Shown here: one piece after another, positions 8,491 to 22,809 of the stretch
Layout: the number at the start of each line of letters is the position of its first letter
Position numbering within the stretch: the first letter of the stretch is position 1
Source: Halobacillus litoralis
GTDB taxonomy: Bacteria; Bacillota; Bacilli; Bacillales; Halobacillaceae
Assembly (NCBI RefSeq): GCF_020524085.2
Contig: NZ_CP129016.1
Location: 1,978,001-2,042,000 of the forward strand
Direction of reading: 5' to 3'
DNA: 64,000 nucleotides
The notes under the pieces: generated by a model
Databases searched by the model: none
Seen by the model: the letters and a program-made list of their open reading frames with translations, nothing else
Told to the model about the DNA's origin: nothing
Position numbers and translations under genes: made by a program

Positions 8491-9567
8491 TTGAGACGTG
8501 CAGTCCCAGGTAACGCCATGTTTTTGATGTACAGAGTTTATCGAAATATTTTTCCTGCTGTTCATAATGAATTATCTTACTGGATTGAAAGGGCGAAATC
8601 GATTCCTGACGAAGAACTTAGAAGTCAAGCTTTGGCGAGTATTGAAGAAAAGACGTTTCACTGTGAAGGGGGATCTATTTACTCTGCTCTCTCCCGCGGC
8701 AACGATAAACAGGCCATTCGATTCATTGTTGCTTATCAAACCATCAGTGACTACTTGGACAACCTTTGTGACCGTAGCACCTCTATGGATCCTGACGATT
8801 TCCGCATGTTGCATGAATCTATGATCGACGCCTTGACACCAGGTAACCCATTACAGGATTATTACCAATATCGTGACGAGCAGGATGATGGGGGGTACCT
8901 CCATGATCTTGTGAACACGTGCCAGCAAGTCCTTTCCGAGGCGGAAGACTATCAGATCGTCAAGAAGCAGGCGGTAAGGTTAGGTCAGTTGTATGGTGAT
9001 TTGCAAGTTCATAAGCATGTGATCGAAAACGAGAGGATTCCGAGGCTTCAAAATTGGTTCAAGCACTACCAAAAAGAATGGCCGGAACTCAGCTGGTATG
9101 AGTTTTCCGCATGTACAGGGTCTACGTTGGGAATTTTTTGCCTTGTTTCCTATACGCTTAGTGGAAAGATGGATGCAACGTTATCTAATCAAATTGAAAG
9201 AAGTTATTTTCCTTATATGCAGGGATTACATATCTTGCTTGATTATTACATTGACCAAGAGGAAGATGAGAAAGAGGGGGATTTGAATTTCTGTGCTTAC
9301 TACGACCATGAGGATGAAATGAAGAACCGCTTCCGGTATTTTGTTGAAAAGGCCCATGAGGAAATTCAAAGGCTCCCGGATGCAGCGTTTCACCAAATGA
9401 TACATGAAGGTCTGGTTGGCATGTACTTAGCGGATCGTAAAGTAGGCAGACTTTCAAATGCTAAAAGCTTTGTGAAAGAGATGTTGAAAGTAAGTGGTAA
9501 GAAAGCAACGTTCTTTTATTACAATACAAAGGTGTATCATAAATTAAAGCCTGGTCGTGAGATTTAA
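8491..9567 (+). CDS. ytpB: Tetraprenyl-beta-curcumene synthase family protein YtpB
   Basis: Class-I-fold terpene cyclase that in B. subtilis converts tetraprenyl diphosphate to tetraprenyl-beta-curcumene, the precursor of baciterpenols (sesquarterpenes). The protein is about 358 residues, all-helical. The acidic motif appears as DYLDNLCDRS, with further acidic clusters (DEQDDGG, DYYIDQEEDEKE). I chose TTG at 8491 because it follows AAAGGAGGC; the longer frame from 8416 overlaps ytpA. The 20-base gap to ytpA suggests one transcript. The 3' end overlaps its terminator. Confidence 0.85.
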   Translation: MRRAVPGNAMFLMYRVYRNIFPAVHNELSYWIERAKSIPDEELRSQALASIEEKTFHCEGGSIYSALSRGNDKQAIRFIVAYQTISDYLDNLCDRSTSMDPDDFRMLHESMIDALTPGNPLQDYYQYRDEQDDGGYLHDLVNTCQQVLSEAEDYQIVKKQAVRLGQLYGDLQVHKHVIENERIPRLQNWFKHYQKEWPELSWYEFSACTGSTLGIFCLVSYTLSGKMDATLSNQIERSYFPYMQGLHILLDYYIDQEEDEKEGDLNFCAYYDHEDEMKNRFRYFVEKAHEEIQRLPDAAFHQMIHEGLVGMYLADRKVGRLSNAKSFVKEMLKVSGKKATFFYYNTKVYHKLKPGREI

Positions 9568-9590
9568 ACGACCAGGCTTTTTCCTTTTAG
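9546..9590 (+). terminator. Terminator overlapping the end of ytpB
   Basis: Stem AAAGCCTGGTCGT / ACGACCAGGCTTT then TTTCCTTTT. The left arm is coding. Confidence 0.8.
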
Positions 9591-9650
9591 GAATATAAGA
9601 AGTTACGCGGTTTGCTGTTTTTATCCTCCGTCTGGATTTCACCTTAATCC

Positions 9651-10226
9651 TTAGGAAAGCTTCTCGATGGCTAAGATAAAGGGAGGTGTTCTTTTTTTAT
9701 TGATAAATCCGTAATGAAGGACTTGGTAGTACTTGGAATCCAACTCTGATACATATTCCATGATGGCATCTTTCTCTTCGGCTCCCCCAGGGTGTCCGTG
9801 ATAGACAACTAAGACCACCAACCCACCTTTCTTTAGAGTAGCCAGTACGTTTTCAACCGACTGGATCGTCCCTTCAGGCTTGGTTACCACAGTTTTATCA
9901 CTGCCTGGCAGATAACCTAAATTGTAAATGGCTGCGGATATATTGGTTTGGTGTTTGTCTTGTAGGTAGTTTTGTACGTAGGCATGGGAATCATGGATAA
10001 GACTCGTATGGTTTGCAAGCCCATGTTCCTTTAAACGTTCCTGAGTTTTTGAGATCGCTTGATCCTGCACATCAAAGGCATACACATGCCCTTTCTCTCC
10101 TACAAGTTGGGCGAGAAAAGCTGTATCGTGACCGTTGCCGCACGTTCCATCTATAACGACATCGCCAGGTTCTATCGTTTTTTTCATCAATGAATGGGCG
10201 TAGTCTAAAATTCGTTCAATCGTCAT
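9651..10226 (-). CDS. ytqB: Class I SAM-dependent rRNA methylase-like protein YtqB
   Basis: A 191-residue Rossmann-fold methyltransferase. The SAM site motif I is VIDGTCGNGHDTAFLA (about residues 22-37), then YAFDVQ (acidic end of beta 2), and a motif IV region AAIYNLGYLPGSDK. Annotated in the family as a putative rRNA methylase; the target is unknown. Start ATG 10226 has GGAGGATGCAGC upstream; the longer frame to 10337 has no site. Divergent from the leuS T-box and promoter. Confidence 0.85.
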   Translation of the reverse strand: MTIERILDYAHSLMKKTIEPGDVVIDGTCGNGHDTAFLAQLVGEKGHVYAFDVQDQAISKTQERLKEHGLANHTSLIHDSHAYVQNYLQDKHQTNISAAIYNLGYLPGSDKTVVTKPEGTIQSVENVLATLKKGGLVVLVVYHGHPGGAEEKDAIMEYVSELDSKYYQVLHYGFINKKRTPPFILAIEKLS

Positions 10227-10314
10227 GCTGCATCCTCCAATAGTATTGTTCTTTAGTATTGTAGCACGAATAGACTTTTCATGTAGATGGACGAAAAGCT
10301 TGGGCGAATGCCGC

Positions 10315-10343
10315 TTGACAAAGCTGTTTTCATTCATTAATAT
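10315..10343 (+). promoter_or_regulatory. Sigma-A promoter of leuS
   Basis: TTGACA, 17 bases, TAATAT. It lies just upstream of the T-box leader. Confidence 0.65.
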
Positions 10344-10361
10344 ACGGTTATAATAGCATGA

Positions 10362-10600
10362 CGTTGAAAAGGAGTAGTAGTGACTCTTTCAAGTGGTAGA
10401 GAGGCAGCGGCTGGTGGAAGCTGTCCTTGAAAATCATGAACTCGCCTTGGATGTCGCAGAAGTGAACATAAGTAGTTTCTGCCGGTGTGGTCGCCGTTAT
10501 CGATGTCAAGTTGAACACAGATGTGTTAATTTGGGTGGTACCGCGGGAATCAAGCCTCTCGTCCCATACTGGGATGAGGGGCTTTTTATATTTTTTAGAG
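10362..10600 (+). ncRNA. T-box leader, leucine specifier, upstream of leuS
   Basis: The T-box sequence GGGTGGTACCGCGG is at 10533-10546. Stem I features are seen from AAAGGAGTAGTAGTGACT; the specifier loop reads GAA-CTC-GCC with CTC (Leu) at 10441-10443. The terminator GCCTCTCGTCCC..GGGATGAGGGGC with a T run ends near 10592. Uncharged tRNA-Leu is expected to stabilise the antiterminator and turn on leuS. Confidence 0.95.
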
Positions 10601-10621
10601 AGATTATGAGGAGGCAATGAA

Positions 10622-13036
10622 ATGGCTTTTGATCATAAGACCATTGAAAAGAAATGGCAAAAATACTGGCTTGAAGAAAAGACATTCAAGACAGACAGTT
10701 ACTCAGACAAAAAGAAATTCTATGCATTGGATATGTTCCCTTATCCATCAGGTGCCGGTCTACACGTTGGACACCCGGAAGGATACACAGCTACAGACAT
10801 CCTTTCCCGTATGAAGCGGATGCAGGGATATGAAGTGCTTCATCCGATTGGTTGGGATGCTTTCGGGCTTCCGGCAGAGCAATATGCATTGGATACAGGA
10901 AATGATCCTGAAGAATTTACAAAACAAAACATTGACACCTTCCGTAGGCAAATACAAGAACTGGGTTTCTCCTATGATTGGGATCGAGAAGTGAATACAA
11001 CAGACCCTGATTACTATAAATGGACGCAATGGATCTTTTTGAAACTTTATGAAAAGGGTCTGGCTTATATTGACGAAGTAGCCGTGAACTGGTGTCCGGC
11101 TCTTGGCACGGTACTTGCGAATGAAGAAGTTATCGATGGTCGAAGTGAACGAGGAGATCACCCTGTTGAACGTCGCCCGATGAAACAGTGGATGCTGAAG
11201 ATTACAGCTTATGCGGATCGTCTACTTGAAGACTTGGAAGAGTTGGATTGGCCGGAAAGCATTAAAGATATGCAAAGAAATTGGATTGGCAAGTCAGAAG
11301 GGGCAGAGGTCACTTTTGAAATTGATGGTTTTAACCAATCTTTTGATGTGTTTACCACTCGTCCAGACACATTATTTGGTGCAACTTATGCCGTCGTGGC
11401 TCCAGAACATCCACTGGTCAATGAAATTGTAACAGCTGAACAGAAAGGTGCCGTATCCACATATATTGAAAAAGCGCAAAACAAGAGTGATCTTGAGCGT
11501 ACGGACTTGGCTAAGGATAAATCAGGGGTATTCACTGGTTCTTATGCGATCAATCCGATCAATGGTGAAAAGCTTCCAATCTGGGTGGCTGATTACGTAT
11601 TGATGAGCTACGGCAGCGGTGCCATTATGGCGGTCCCTGCCCATGATGAAAGAGACTTTGAATTCGCCCAGAAATTTGACCTTCCGATCATCCCAGTCGT
11701 AGAGGGAGGAAATGTTGAGGAAGAAGCATATACAGGAGATGGTCCTCACATCAACTCTGACTTCTTAAACGGCCTTGGGAAAGAAGAGGCAATTGAAAAG
11801 GCAATTCATTGGCTTGAAGAAAACGGGAAAGGTAAGAAACAAACAACTTACCGCCTTCGTGACTGGCTCTTCAGCCGTCAGCGCTATTGGGGTGAACCAA
11901 TCCCTGTCATCCACTGGGAAGACGGTTCGATTACTGCAGTCAAAGAAGAAGAACTACCTGTTAAACTTCCAAAGACGACGGAAATTAAACCATCCGGCAC
12001 AGGGGAATCCCCGCTTGCTAATATTGATGAATGGGTTAATGTCGTAGATCCTGAAACAGGCATGAAGGGGCGCAGGGAAACGAATACGATGCCTCAATGG
12101 GCAGGTAGCTGCTGGTATTACCTGCGTTATATTGATGCTAATAATGAGGAAACCTTTGCTGATTATGAAGCATTGAAAAAGTGGCTTCCGGTCGATGTGT
12201 ATATTGGTGGCGCGGAGCACGCGGTTCTTCACTTGTTGTATGCACGTTTCTGGCACAAGGTCCTTTACGATGCAGGAGTTGTTCCAACGAAAGAACCATT
12301 CCAAAAGCTATTCAATCAGGGCATGATCCTTGGAGAAAATAATGAAAAAATGAGTAAGTCTAAAGGGAATGTTGTCAATCCTGATGACATCGTCTACTCT
12401 CACGGGGCAGACACTCTGAGACTTTATGAAATGTTTATGGGGCCGCTTGATGCATCAGTAGCATGGTCTGAGAATGGCTTGGACGGGGCTCGTCGTTTCC
12501 TTGATCGTGTATGGCGACTATTTGTTACTGAAGGTGAATTGTCAGAAGCAGTTAAAGAAAATTCAGGGGATACTACGTTGGAGAAGGTCTACCATGAAAC
12601 CGTTAAAAAAGTGACTGAAAACTTTGAAGCCCTTCGTTTCAATACAGGAATCTCTCAAATGATGGTCTTTATCAATGATGGGTATAAAGCAGACGTTTTA
12701 CCGAAAGAGTATGTAGAAGGCTTTGTTAAACTTCTATCTCCTGTCGCTCCACACCTAGCAGAAGAACTATGGCAGAAGCTTGGCCACTCTGAAACGATCA
12801 GCTATCAGCCTTGGCCGGAGTTTGACGAATCTAAACTTGTAGAAGATGAAGTGGAAATCGTGGTCCAGGTTATGGGTAAAGTGCGTGCGAAAATGATGGT
12901 AAATAAAGAAGCTTCCAAAGAAGATCTAGAGAAGCAAGCACTTGAAAATGACGACGTCAAGCAATGGCTGGAAGGAAAGACAATCAGGAAAGTTGTTGCT
13001 GTACCAGGTAAACTAGTCAACATTGTAGCCAATTAA
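10622..13036 (+). CDS. leuS: Leucyl-tRNA synthetase
   Basis: Class I aminoacyl-tRNA synthetase, 804 residues, normal for bacterial LeuRS. The HIGH-equivalent HVGH is at about residues 48-51, the CP1 editing domain occupies about 220-410 ([12 protein letters not shown], then AVPAHDERD), and the KMSKS loop EKMSKSKGN is near 576. The C-terminal anticodon-binding domain ends in [16 protein letters not shown] 10622 follows GAGGAGGCAATGAA. Regulated by the T-box and ended by a terminator. Confidence 0.98.
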   Translation: MAFDHKTIEKKWQKYWLEEKTFKTDSYSDKKKFYALDMFPYPSGAGLHVGHPEGYTATDILSRMKRMQGYEVLHPIGWDAFGLPAEQYALDTGNDPEEFTKQNIDTFRRQIQELGFSYDWDREVNTTDPDYYKWTQWIFLKLYEKGLAYIDEVAVNWCPALGTVLANEEVIDGRSERGDHPVERRPMKQWMLKITAYADRLLEDLEELDWPESIKDMQRNWIGKSEGAEVTFEIDGFNQSFDVFTTRPDTLFGATYAVVAPEHPLVNEIVTAEQKGAVSTYIEKAQNKSDLERTDLAKDKSGVFTGSYAINPINGEKLPIWVADYVLMSYGSGAIMAVPAHDERDFEFAQKFDLPIIPVVEGGNVEEEAYTGDGPHINSDFLNGLGKEEAIEKAIHWLEENGKGKKQTTYRLRDWLFSRQRYWGEPIPVIHWEDGSITAVKEEELPVKLPKTTEIKPSGTGESPLANIDEWVNVVDPETGMKGRRETNTMPQWAGSCWYYLRYIDANNEETFADYEALKKWLPVDVYIGGAEHAVLHLLYARFWHKVLYDAGVVPTKEPFQKLFNQGMILGENNEKMSKSKGNVVNPDDIVYSHGADTLRLYEMFMGPLDASVAWSENGLDGARRFLDRVWRLFVTEGELSEAVKENSGDTTLEKVYHETVKKVTENFEALRFNTGISQMMVFINDGYKADVLPKEYVEGFVKLLSPVAPHLAEELWQKLGHSETISYQPWPEFDESKLVEDEVEIVVQVMGKVRAKMMVNKEASKEDLEKQALENDDVKQWLEGKTIRKVVAVPGKLVNIVAN

Positions 13037-13045
13037 ATCATTTGT

Positions 13046-13080
13046 AAGCACCCTGTTTGTATAGCAGGGTGCTTTATTTG
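13046..13080 (+). terminator. Terminator of leuS
   Basis: Stem AAGCACCCTG / CAGGGTGCTT followed by TATTTG. Confidence 0.8.
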
Positions 13081-13157
13081 TTATTGGTCATATGCCTTGA
13101 CTTTAATTAACAGTAAATTAAAATTAATGTGCAAACGATTAATATGGAGGGATGAAA

Positions 13158-13469
13158 ATGAGTCAAATTAAAGAAATCACGCCTCAACAAGTGGAAGAGA
13201 AAATCAACAATAACGATGACTTTACTATAATCGATGTAAGAGAAGATGAAGAAGTTTCACAAGGGATGGTTCCGAATGCAAAGCATATACGCCTTGGGGA
13301 TATTCCTGAAAAAATTGAGAGCCTGCCTAAAGATCAAGAGTATGTGATGATCTGCCGTTCCGGTCGCCGCAGCATGAATGCTGCCGAATTCATGAAAGAA
13401 CGTGGATTTGGGAACGTACAAAACATGGAAGGCGGAATGTTGAAGTGGCAAGGAGAGCTCGTTTTTTAA
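13158..13469 (+). CDS. Single-domain rhodanese-like protein
   Basis: A 103-residue rhodanese domain. It has the CH2A-like IDVREDEE, and the active-site loop MICRSGRRSMNAA with the catalytic Cys at about residue 72. Probable persulfide carrier or sulfurtransferase; partner unknown. I start at ATG 13158 because GGAGGG ends at 13151, and the ATG at 13152 would have no spacing. Sits between leuS and the rRNA operon, monocistronic. Confidence 0.88.
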   Translation: MSQIKEITPQQVEEKINNNDDFTIIDVREDEEVSQGMVPNAKHIRLGDIPEKIESLPKDQEYVMICRSGRRSMNAAEFMKERGFGNVQNMEGGMLKWQGELVF

Positions 13470-13546
13470 CACGAGCGGTGTTAAGCGATAACTGCTACAA
13501 ATAATTTAATACGTTGTGTCAGATGTAACTACACACATTTGATCGG

Positions 13547-13575
13547 CCCTTTCTATATAGAAGGGGTTTTTTTAC
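13547..13575 (+). terminator. Terminator after the rhodanese gene
   Basis: Stem CCCTTTCTATATAGAAGGG, then GTTTTTTTAC. Confidence 0.75.
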
Positions 13576-13621
13576 TCTCTAATAATGGTTGCATTTATAT
13601 CAAAGAAATTCTATTAAACTA

Positions 13622-13650
13622 TTGACGTGGGAAAGTTCACCGTGTATTAT
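13622..13650 (+). promoter_or_regulatory. rRNA promoter P1
   Basis: TTGACG, 17-base spacer, TATTAT, about 240 bases before mature 16S. Confidence 0.75.
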
Positions 13651-13725
13651 AGGTAACGTTGCTTATTCAGCAGCACAGAAAACATCTCATTAAGAGATTT
13701 ATTTCAACAAATTCTATTAAAGCTA

Positions 13726-13755
13726 TTGACGACATATAGTCGATTATGCTAGAAT
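13726..13755 (+). promoter_or_regulatory. rRNA promoter P2
   Basis: TTGACG, 18-base spacer, TAGAAT. The spacing between P1 and P2 (about 105 bases) is typical of Bacillus rrn operons. Confidence 0.75.
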
Positions 13756-13783
13756 TTGATTACTGTCGGGTGAGGCAGTACTT

Positions 13784-13817
13784 GATCTTTGAAAACTGAA
13801 CGAACCAACCAGTACGT
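13784..13817 (+). other. 16S processing stem, upstream arm
   Basis: Pairs with 15476-15509: TTGAAAACTGAACGAACC here against GGTTGTTCAGTTTT after 16S. This is the expected long RNase III stem enclosing precursor 16S. Confidence 0.75.
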
Positions 13818-13891
13818 CAAAACATTTCTTCTTTATAGAAGAGATTTGAAACAAGCACATTCGGTGTGCAAATGAGCAAGTCAAACTTAAC

Positions 13892-15468
<1,577 letters not shown>

Positions 15469-15475
15469 AACGGAA

Positions 15476-15509
15476 ACGTACTGTGTTGGTTGTTCAGTTT
15501 TGAGAGATC
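15476..15509 (+). other. 16S processing stem, downstream arm
   Basis: Complement of the 13784-13817 arm. The 16S-23S spacer (15461-15627) is only about 170 bases and holds no tRNA. Confidence 0.75.
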
Positions 15510-15526
15510 AAACGATCTTTCAACTT

Positions 15527-15557
15527 GTGAACCTTGAAAACTGGATAAGGAATCATT
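15527..15557 (+). other. 23S processing stem, upstream arm
   Basis: GTGAACCTTGAAAACTGG and the bases after it pair with 18583-18613 downstream of 23S. Confidence 0.7.
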
Positions 15558-15627
15558 GTTTCATCTAACGATGAGACAATTGATGACAAGACATCTAATT
15601 GAAATTGTAAACGTCTTTTCACGAAGA

Positions 15628-18540
<2,913 letters not shown>

Positions 18541-18582
18541 CTGATTATAATCATTCGTGAATGACAGTTACTTTTCATAACA

Positions 18583-18613
18583 GATGTTTCCTTATTCAGT
18601 TTTGAAGGTTCAC
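18583..18613 (+). other. 23S processing stem, downstream arm
   Basis: Reverse complement of 15527-15557 (CCTTATTCAGTTTTGAAGGTTCAC), in the 23S-5S spacer, which also lacks tRNAs. Confidence 0.7.
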
Positions 18614-18628
18614 TTCAAACTTTAAATT

Positions 18629-18744
18629 GATGTGGTAGTGAAGGCGAAGAGGTCACACCTGTTCCCATGCCGAACACAGCAGTTAAGCTCTTCAGCGCCG
18701 ATGGTAGTCGGGTTTACCCCCGTGAGAGTAGGACGCCGCCACGT
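18629..18744 (+). rRNA. rrf: 5S ribosomal RNA
   Basis: About 116 bases, from GATGTGGTAGTGAAGGCG to GGACGCCGCCACGTC. It has the standard blocks GAAGAGGTCACACCTG, AGTTAAGCTCTTCAGCGCC and GTGAGAGTAGGACG. The first and last bases pair (TGTGGTAG / CGCCACG region). Ends approximate. Confidence 0.95.
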
Positions 18745-18750
18745 CATTCG

Positions 18751-18787
18751 ACAACCCTTCAGGAATATTCCTGAAGGGTTGTTTATT
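18751..18787 (+). terminator. Terminator of the rRNA operon
   Basis: Perfect stem ACAACCCTTCAGGA / TCCTGAAGGGTTGT, loop ATAT, then TTATTT. No tRNA genes follow. Confidence 0.9.
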
Positions 18788-18903
18788 TATGGATATCTGA
18801 AAAACATTTGGTAAAATAGTAGTGTACATAGCATTCCTAATTTTTATTAAGTTGAGCCAACCGTAGAAATGACGATTTATTTATGAGAGGAAGGATGTAG
18901 ACC

Positions 18904-19173
18904 ATGGCAGAATTGGTAAGGAAAAGGAATACGTTTTGGAATTGGAAATACGCAATGATGCTTTTATTGATTCCAATTGGTTTTTATTTCGTATCGTTGA
19001 AGGAGGAAATTGGTTTTCTTCAACATATCTTCTTTGTAGCGATTATTATTTGGCTGGCATTTGTCGGAGTATTTGGCATTACCAACCGTTATGAAAGACT
19101 AAAAACGTATGGATTCTTATATTTATCTAGTAGTCTTCTTTTCGCTTATTTAGGACTTGTATTTATTTGGTAG
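18904..19173 (+). CDS. Small three-helix membrane protein, unknown
   Basis: An 89-residue protein with a charged N-terminus (ELVRKRNTF) and about three transmembrane helices: AMMLLLIPIGFYFV, HIFFVAIIIWLAFVGVFG and FLYLSSSLLFAYLGLVFIW. ATG 18904 follows GAGGAAGGATGTAGACC. I do not recognise the family. It lies directly downstream of the rRNA operon, separated by its terminator, and upstream of another small gene. Confidence 0.7.
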   Translation: MAELVRKRNTFWNWKYAMMLLLIPIGFYFVSLKEEIGFLQHIFFVAIIIWLAFVGVFGITNRYERLKTYGFLYLSSSLLFAYLGLVFIW

Positions 19174-19240
19174 AAATGGTTGAGTTTCCTAGTATTCCTC
19201 GTTATACTGAATGAGAGAATGTATGTTCGGAGGGACCCAG

Positions 19241-19480
19241 ATGCAACTAGTGCGTTGGAGCTACTCAAGAAGAAAAATGGTCCGAGGGTATTTTGACAAG
19301 TTTCCACATTCTACGATTTATTTTAGACGAATTCGAAGGTTTTACATTGTGTATATGGTGGATTGGGATGAGACAGATCCTCTCGTTTCTCAGGAGGATC
19401 GTGAAGAGATGCAGCATTTAATAAATGAGGAACTAGGTAGATTGAAAGAGTATGAACAAAGAAAGTCGAGAAAGGGCTGA
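19241..19480 (+). CDS. Small basic protein, unknown
   Basis: A 79-residue protein. I prefer ATG 19241 because CGGAGGGACC precedes it. The N-terminal half is strongly basic and aromatic (WSYSRRKMVRGYF, YFRRIRRFYIVYMV); the C-terminal half is an acidic helix (EDREEMQHLINEELGRLKEYE). No domain recognised. The last codons lie in the left arm of the terminator. Together with the preceding membrane gene it could form a two-gene unit, but the 67-base gap does not prove this. Confidence 0.65.
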   Translation: MQLVRWSYSRRKMVRGYFDKFPHSTIYFRRIRRFYIVYMVDWDETDPLVSQEDREEMQHLINEELGRLKEYEQRKSRKG

Positions 19481-19504
19481 CCCTTTCTCGACTTCTTTTT
19501 TTTC
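19463..19504 (+). terminator. Terminator of the small basic-protein gene
   Basis: Stem AAGTCGAGAAAGGG / CCCTTTCTCGACTT, loop CTGA, followed by a T-rich run. Confidence 0.9.
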
Positions 19505-19775
19505 AACAATATTGTACTTTAGTTCCGAAGACGCTCGCTTTACTGTGGGTGTGCCACCAGCCAATCCGTTCCTGCGGGAGTCTCCTAGCTTCCCTACAAC
19601 CCAATCAAGTAGAAGAGAAAAGAACCCTATTCCCCAGGAGCCACTGCCTCTGTGATATAAGCAATAAGCACTCTGCATCAAGCTTTAACGGTTATGAAGC
19701 GCGCACCATGGAAAAAGCACATTCCGACTCCCCTATAATCTCACAAATATCTCGAAATCGTGTCTTCCACAATCC
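19504..19775. repeat. MITE-like repeat, copy 3 (degenerate)
   Basis: Left end resembles the AACAAT..ATTGT hairpin with a damaged terminal repeat. The core fragment CCTGCGGGAGTCTCCTAGC is recognisable, and the right end ATCTCGAAATCGTGTCTTCCACAATCC matches other copies with substitutions. Internal palindromes are mostly lost. It fills the space before the convergent gene ytfP. Confidence 0.6.
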
Positions 19776-19820
19776 AGTCATAAAGGTGAACAAGTTATTG
19801 AAGCTACAGATATTTTAAAG

Positions 19821-21080
19821 TTATGACATAGCTTCCCATGCTGCATGCATACCAGCGACCCTGCCTGTGACCATGGCAGAGGTGATATTGTATCCACCAG
19901 TATAACCGTGGATATCAAGGATTTCCCCGCAGAAATAAAGGCGTTCCATAAGCTTGGATTGCATCGTGTTTGGAATGATCTCTTTTATAGAGACACCACC
20001 GCCTGTGACGAATGCTTTTTCGATTGGCTGAGAGTCGTGAACATGGACATGGAAGTTCTTCAAAATATGAGTGAAATTCCGCAATTTTTCATTTGAGATG
20101 TTGGCAGACTTTTCATCTGGAGATATTTCGGATGTTTCAAGAATGAAATCAAGTAAGCGTTCAGGCACCATACCTTTAATCACATTCCTGAAAGATTTCT
20201 TCGAATGTTCTTCCATCATCTTTTGAAGTTTGTTTAATAGATCATTTTCTTTCTCATCAGGCATCGCATCAATTTCAATGGTTACCGGGCGGTGTCCTTT
20301 CATGAATTCTTTTACAACATATTGAGAGCATCTTAAAATAGCAGGGCCTGATAAGCCAAAATGGGTGAACAACATGTCCATCCGGTGGGTAACGATTTTT
20401 CTTCCTTTTTCATTTAACACAGAGACATCCACGTCCCTGAGAGAGAGACCTTGTAACGTTTTGTTTTTTATAAATGAATCTTTGGAAAGAAGAGGGACCT
20501 CTGTAGGAAATAGTTTGGTAATGGTATGCCCAGCTTTTTTTGCCCATGCGTATCCATCACCGGTGGAGCCTGTATGGGGCACAGCTTTACCTCCTACTGC
20601 CAGAATCAAGGACCGGGTCACAATCTTTTCTTTTGACTTTAAAATAACGTGGTGTTCGTTTTCTCCGTAATGAATGGCCTCCACGGGAGTTTCTTTACGA
20701 ACTTCAATATTCAATTCGTCCATCCGATTCAGAAGGGCTTGTACGACATCTTTGGCCTTATTACTGACAGGAAACATTCGTCCGTGGTCTTCTTCTTTCA
20801 GTTCGACACCAAGGCCTTCGAAGAAATCGATAATGTCATAATTGTTAAATACTGAAAAAGGACTGTATAAAAATTTCCCATTTCCAGGTATGTGTTTGAT
20901 CACTTCATTTTCTGGAAGGCGGTTGGTGACGTTACATCGCCCTCCTCCTGATATAGCAAGCTTTGTTCCTAGTTTTTTTCCTTTATCAATGAGTAGAGTG
21001 TCTACACCTTGCTCGGCTGCAGCAATAGCAGCCATGAGTCCTGAGGGTCCTCCACCAATGACAGTTACTTGGTAAGTCAT
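19821..21080 (-). CDS. ytfP: NAD(P)/FAD-dependent flavoprotein YtfP (HI0933/BaiN family)
   Basis: A 419-residue flavoprotein. The N-terminal dinucleotide fold is [19 protein letters not shown] with the ribose-binding [10 protein letters not shown]. The family signature GGGRCNVTN follows. A second glycine-rich strand [17 protein letters not shown] and the C-terminal [16 protein letters not shown] complete the family pattern. The physiological substrate is unknown; relatives are annotated as aminoacetone oxidase-like or BaiN-like. ATG 21080 follows AAGAAAGGAAGAC. Divergent from ytgP, as in B. subtilis. Confidence 0.9.
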   Translation of the reverse strand: MTYQVTVIGGGPSGLMAAIAAAEQGVDTLLIDKGKKLGTKLAISGGGRCNVTNRLPENEVIKHIPGNGKFLYSPFSVFNNYDIIDFFEGLGVELKEEDHGRMFPVSNKAKDVVQALLNRMDELNIEVRKETPVEAIHYGENEHHVILKSKEKIVTRSLILAVGGKAVPHTGSTGDGYAWAKKAGHTITKLFPTEVPLLSKDSFIKNKTLQGLSLRDVDVSVLNEKGRKIVTHRMDMLFTHFGLSGPAILRCSQYVVKEFMKGHRPVTIEIDAMPDEKENDLLNKLQKMMEEHSKKSFRNVIKGMVPERLLDFILETSEISPDEKSANISNEKLRNFTHILKNFHVHVHDSQPIEKAFVTGGGVSIKEIIPNTMQSKLMERLYFCGEILDIHGYTGGYNITSAMVTGRVAGMHAAWEAMS

Positions 21081-21183
21081 GGATGTCTTCCTTTCTTAGG
21101 TCATTCGTTCCTTGTTCTTCCTTTATCTATGATAAAATAGATGAGGTCGATTCTACAATAAAATTGAAGGTGAAAAGCGAATT

Positions 21184-22791
21184 ATGTCAAAGATACTTAA
21201 AGGTACGATGTTATTAACGGCCGGAACATTTTTGTCAAAGTTTCTAGGAATGATTTATACCGTTCCGTTTGAAAATATGGTAGGTACGGAAGGAACGGAT
21301 TTATTTTCGATTGCTTACGTACCATACAGCATATTACTTAGTCTTTCCAGTATGGGGGTACCTGTAGCTGTCTCCAAGTTTGTGTCAAAGTATAACTCTT
21401 TGGGAGACTATGAAACAGGAAGGAAGATGTTAAAAGCTGGTCTGACTCTCATGTCCATTACTGGTGTATTGGCATTCTTAATTTTGTTCTTTTCTGCAGA
21501 GCAGGTGGCTGCATGGACGATCGGGGATGACTCTGATCGCCTTGGACATGCTACGATGGTCATCCAAATGGTCAGCTTTGCATTGCTTGTCATCCCACCG
21601 ATGAGTATTACCAGAGGATTCTTCCAAGGGCATGAATCCATGGCTCCAACAGCTGTATCACAGGTGATTGAACAAATTGTTAGAATTGTCTTCTTGCTTG
21701 TTTCTGTTTTTATTATTGTACAAGTTCTACAAGGGCCTATTCCACAAGCGGTTGGTTTTGCAACGTTCGCCGCTTTCATTGGTGGAATTGCTTCGTGTAT
21801 CGTCCTTTATTGGTATTGGCGAAAGAGAAAGCCGTTCCTGGATCGTCAGTTAGAGGCTCAGGAGTACACGTATGGTCTCTCCAACAAGGAGATGTTCCAA
21901 GAGTTATTCGCCTATGCAGGACCATTTATTTTAGTAGGGATTGCTACACCACTGTATCAGCTTGTCGATCAGTTCACATTAGAAAAAGCAATTAAAGCCT
22001 CAGGCTTAGAGTATAACAATGCTTTTTCAATCATTAATTTCCTGAGTCATAAATTAATTATGATTCCGGTCACCTTAGGACTCGGGTTGTCGTTAGCCCT
22101 GTTACCGGCGATCACTCAGGCTTATACTAAAAATGAAATGAACCGTCTGAATCACCAGATTAACCAGGCACTGCAAATCGTCGCCCTGTTGATTATCCCA
22201 GCGGTCGTTGGTCTTTCAGTTGTTGCCTTTGAGGCCTATGGGACATTCTATGGGGTTGATGAGCTCGAATATCGGGGAGATCTATTGCGCTGGTATGCGC
22301 CTGTCGGATTGTTCCTGGCCTTATATACTGTAACTTCATCCATCCTACAAGGGATCAACAAACAGAATTTTGCTGTCATAAGTCTCGGGACAGGAATCCT
22401 ATTAAAGCTGGGACTGAACTGGTGGCTCATTCAACTATTTGGAGCAAAAGGTGCAATCATTGCAACAGGCATTGGTGTTGCTGCAGCGGTTATCCTTAAC
22501 TTTGGACGTATTTTCACTTCCATTGAATTTTCTTACCAACAATTGTTTAAGAGGACGTTGCTCGTTCTGATTTTGACGACCATCATGGCCATTGTTGTGC
22601 TTTTGATCAAATGGGTGCTTGGTTTCATTTTAGATCCGATGGAAAGTAGACTGGATGCACTGATCGTTCTGTTCTTCAGTATTGGTGCTGGTGGTCTTGT
22701 TTACCTGTGGTTAACCTATCAGACAACACTGCTTGAGCGTATCTTAGGTGATCGTGTTCGTGTACTGGATAGATTTTTAAAGAGAGGATAA
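21184..22791 (+). CDS. ytgP: Lipid II flippase-like MOP/SpoVB-family protein YtgP
   Basis: A 535-residue membrane protein with about 14 predicted helices. The start LKGTMLLTAGTFLSKFLGM is typical of the polysaccharide-transport/SpoVB branch of the MOP superfamily. B. subtilis YtgP (MurJ) is one of two lipid II flippases, so a role in cell wall precursor export is inferred. ATG 21184 is preceded by GAAGGTGAAAAGCGAATT. The next gene begins within 20 bases, so the two are probably co-transcribed. Confidence 0.92.
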   Translation: MSKILKGTMLLTAGTFLSKFLGMIYTVPFENMVGTEGTDLFSIAYVPYSILLSLSSMGVPVAVSKFVSKYNSLGDYETGRKMLKAGLTLMSITGVLAFLILFFSAEQVAAWTIGDDSDRLGHATMVIQMVSFALLVIPPMSITRGFFQGHESMAPTAVSQVIEQIVRIVFLLVSVFIIVQVLQGPIPQAVGFATFAAFIGGIASCIVLYWYWRKRKPFLDRQLEAQEYTYGLSNKEMFQELFAYAGPFILVGIATPLYQLVDQFTLEKAIKASGLEYNNAFSIINFLSHKLIMIPVTLGLGLSLALLPAITQAYTKNEMNRLNHQINQALQIVALLIIPAVVGLSVVAFEAYGTFYGVDELEYRGDLLRWYAPVGLFLALYTVTSSILQGINKQNFAVISLGTGILLKLGLNWWLIQLFGAKGAIIATGIGVAAAVILNFGRIFTSIEFSYQQLFKRTLLVLILTTIMAIVVLLIKWVLGFILDPMESRLDALIVLFFSIGAGGLVYLWLTYQTTLLERILGDRVRVLDRFLKRG

Positions 22792-22809
22792 AAGGAGGTT
22801 TTGTCCAAG

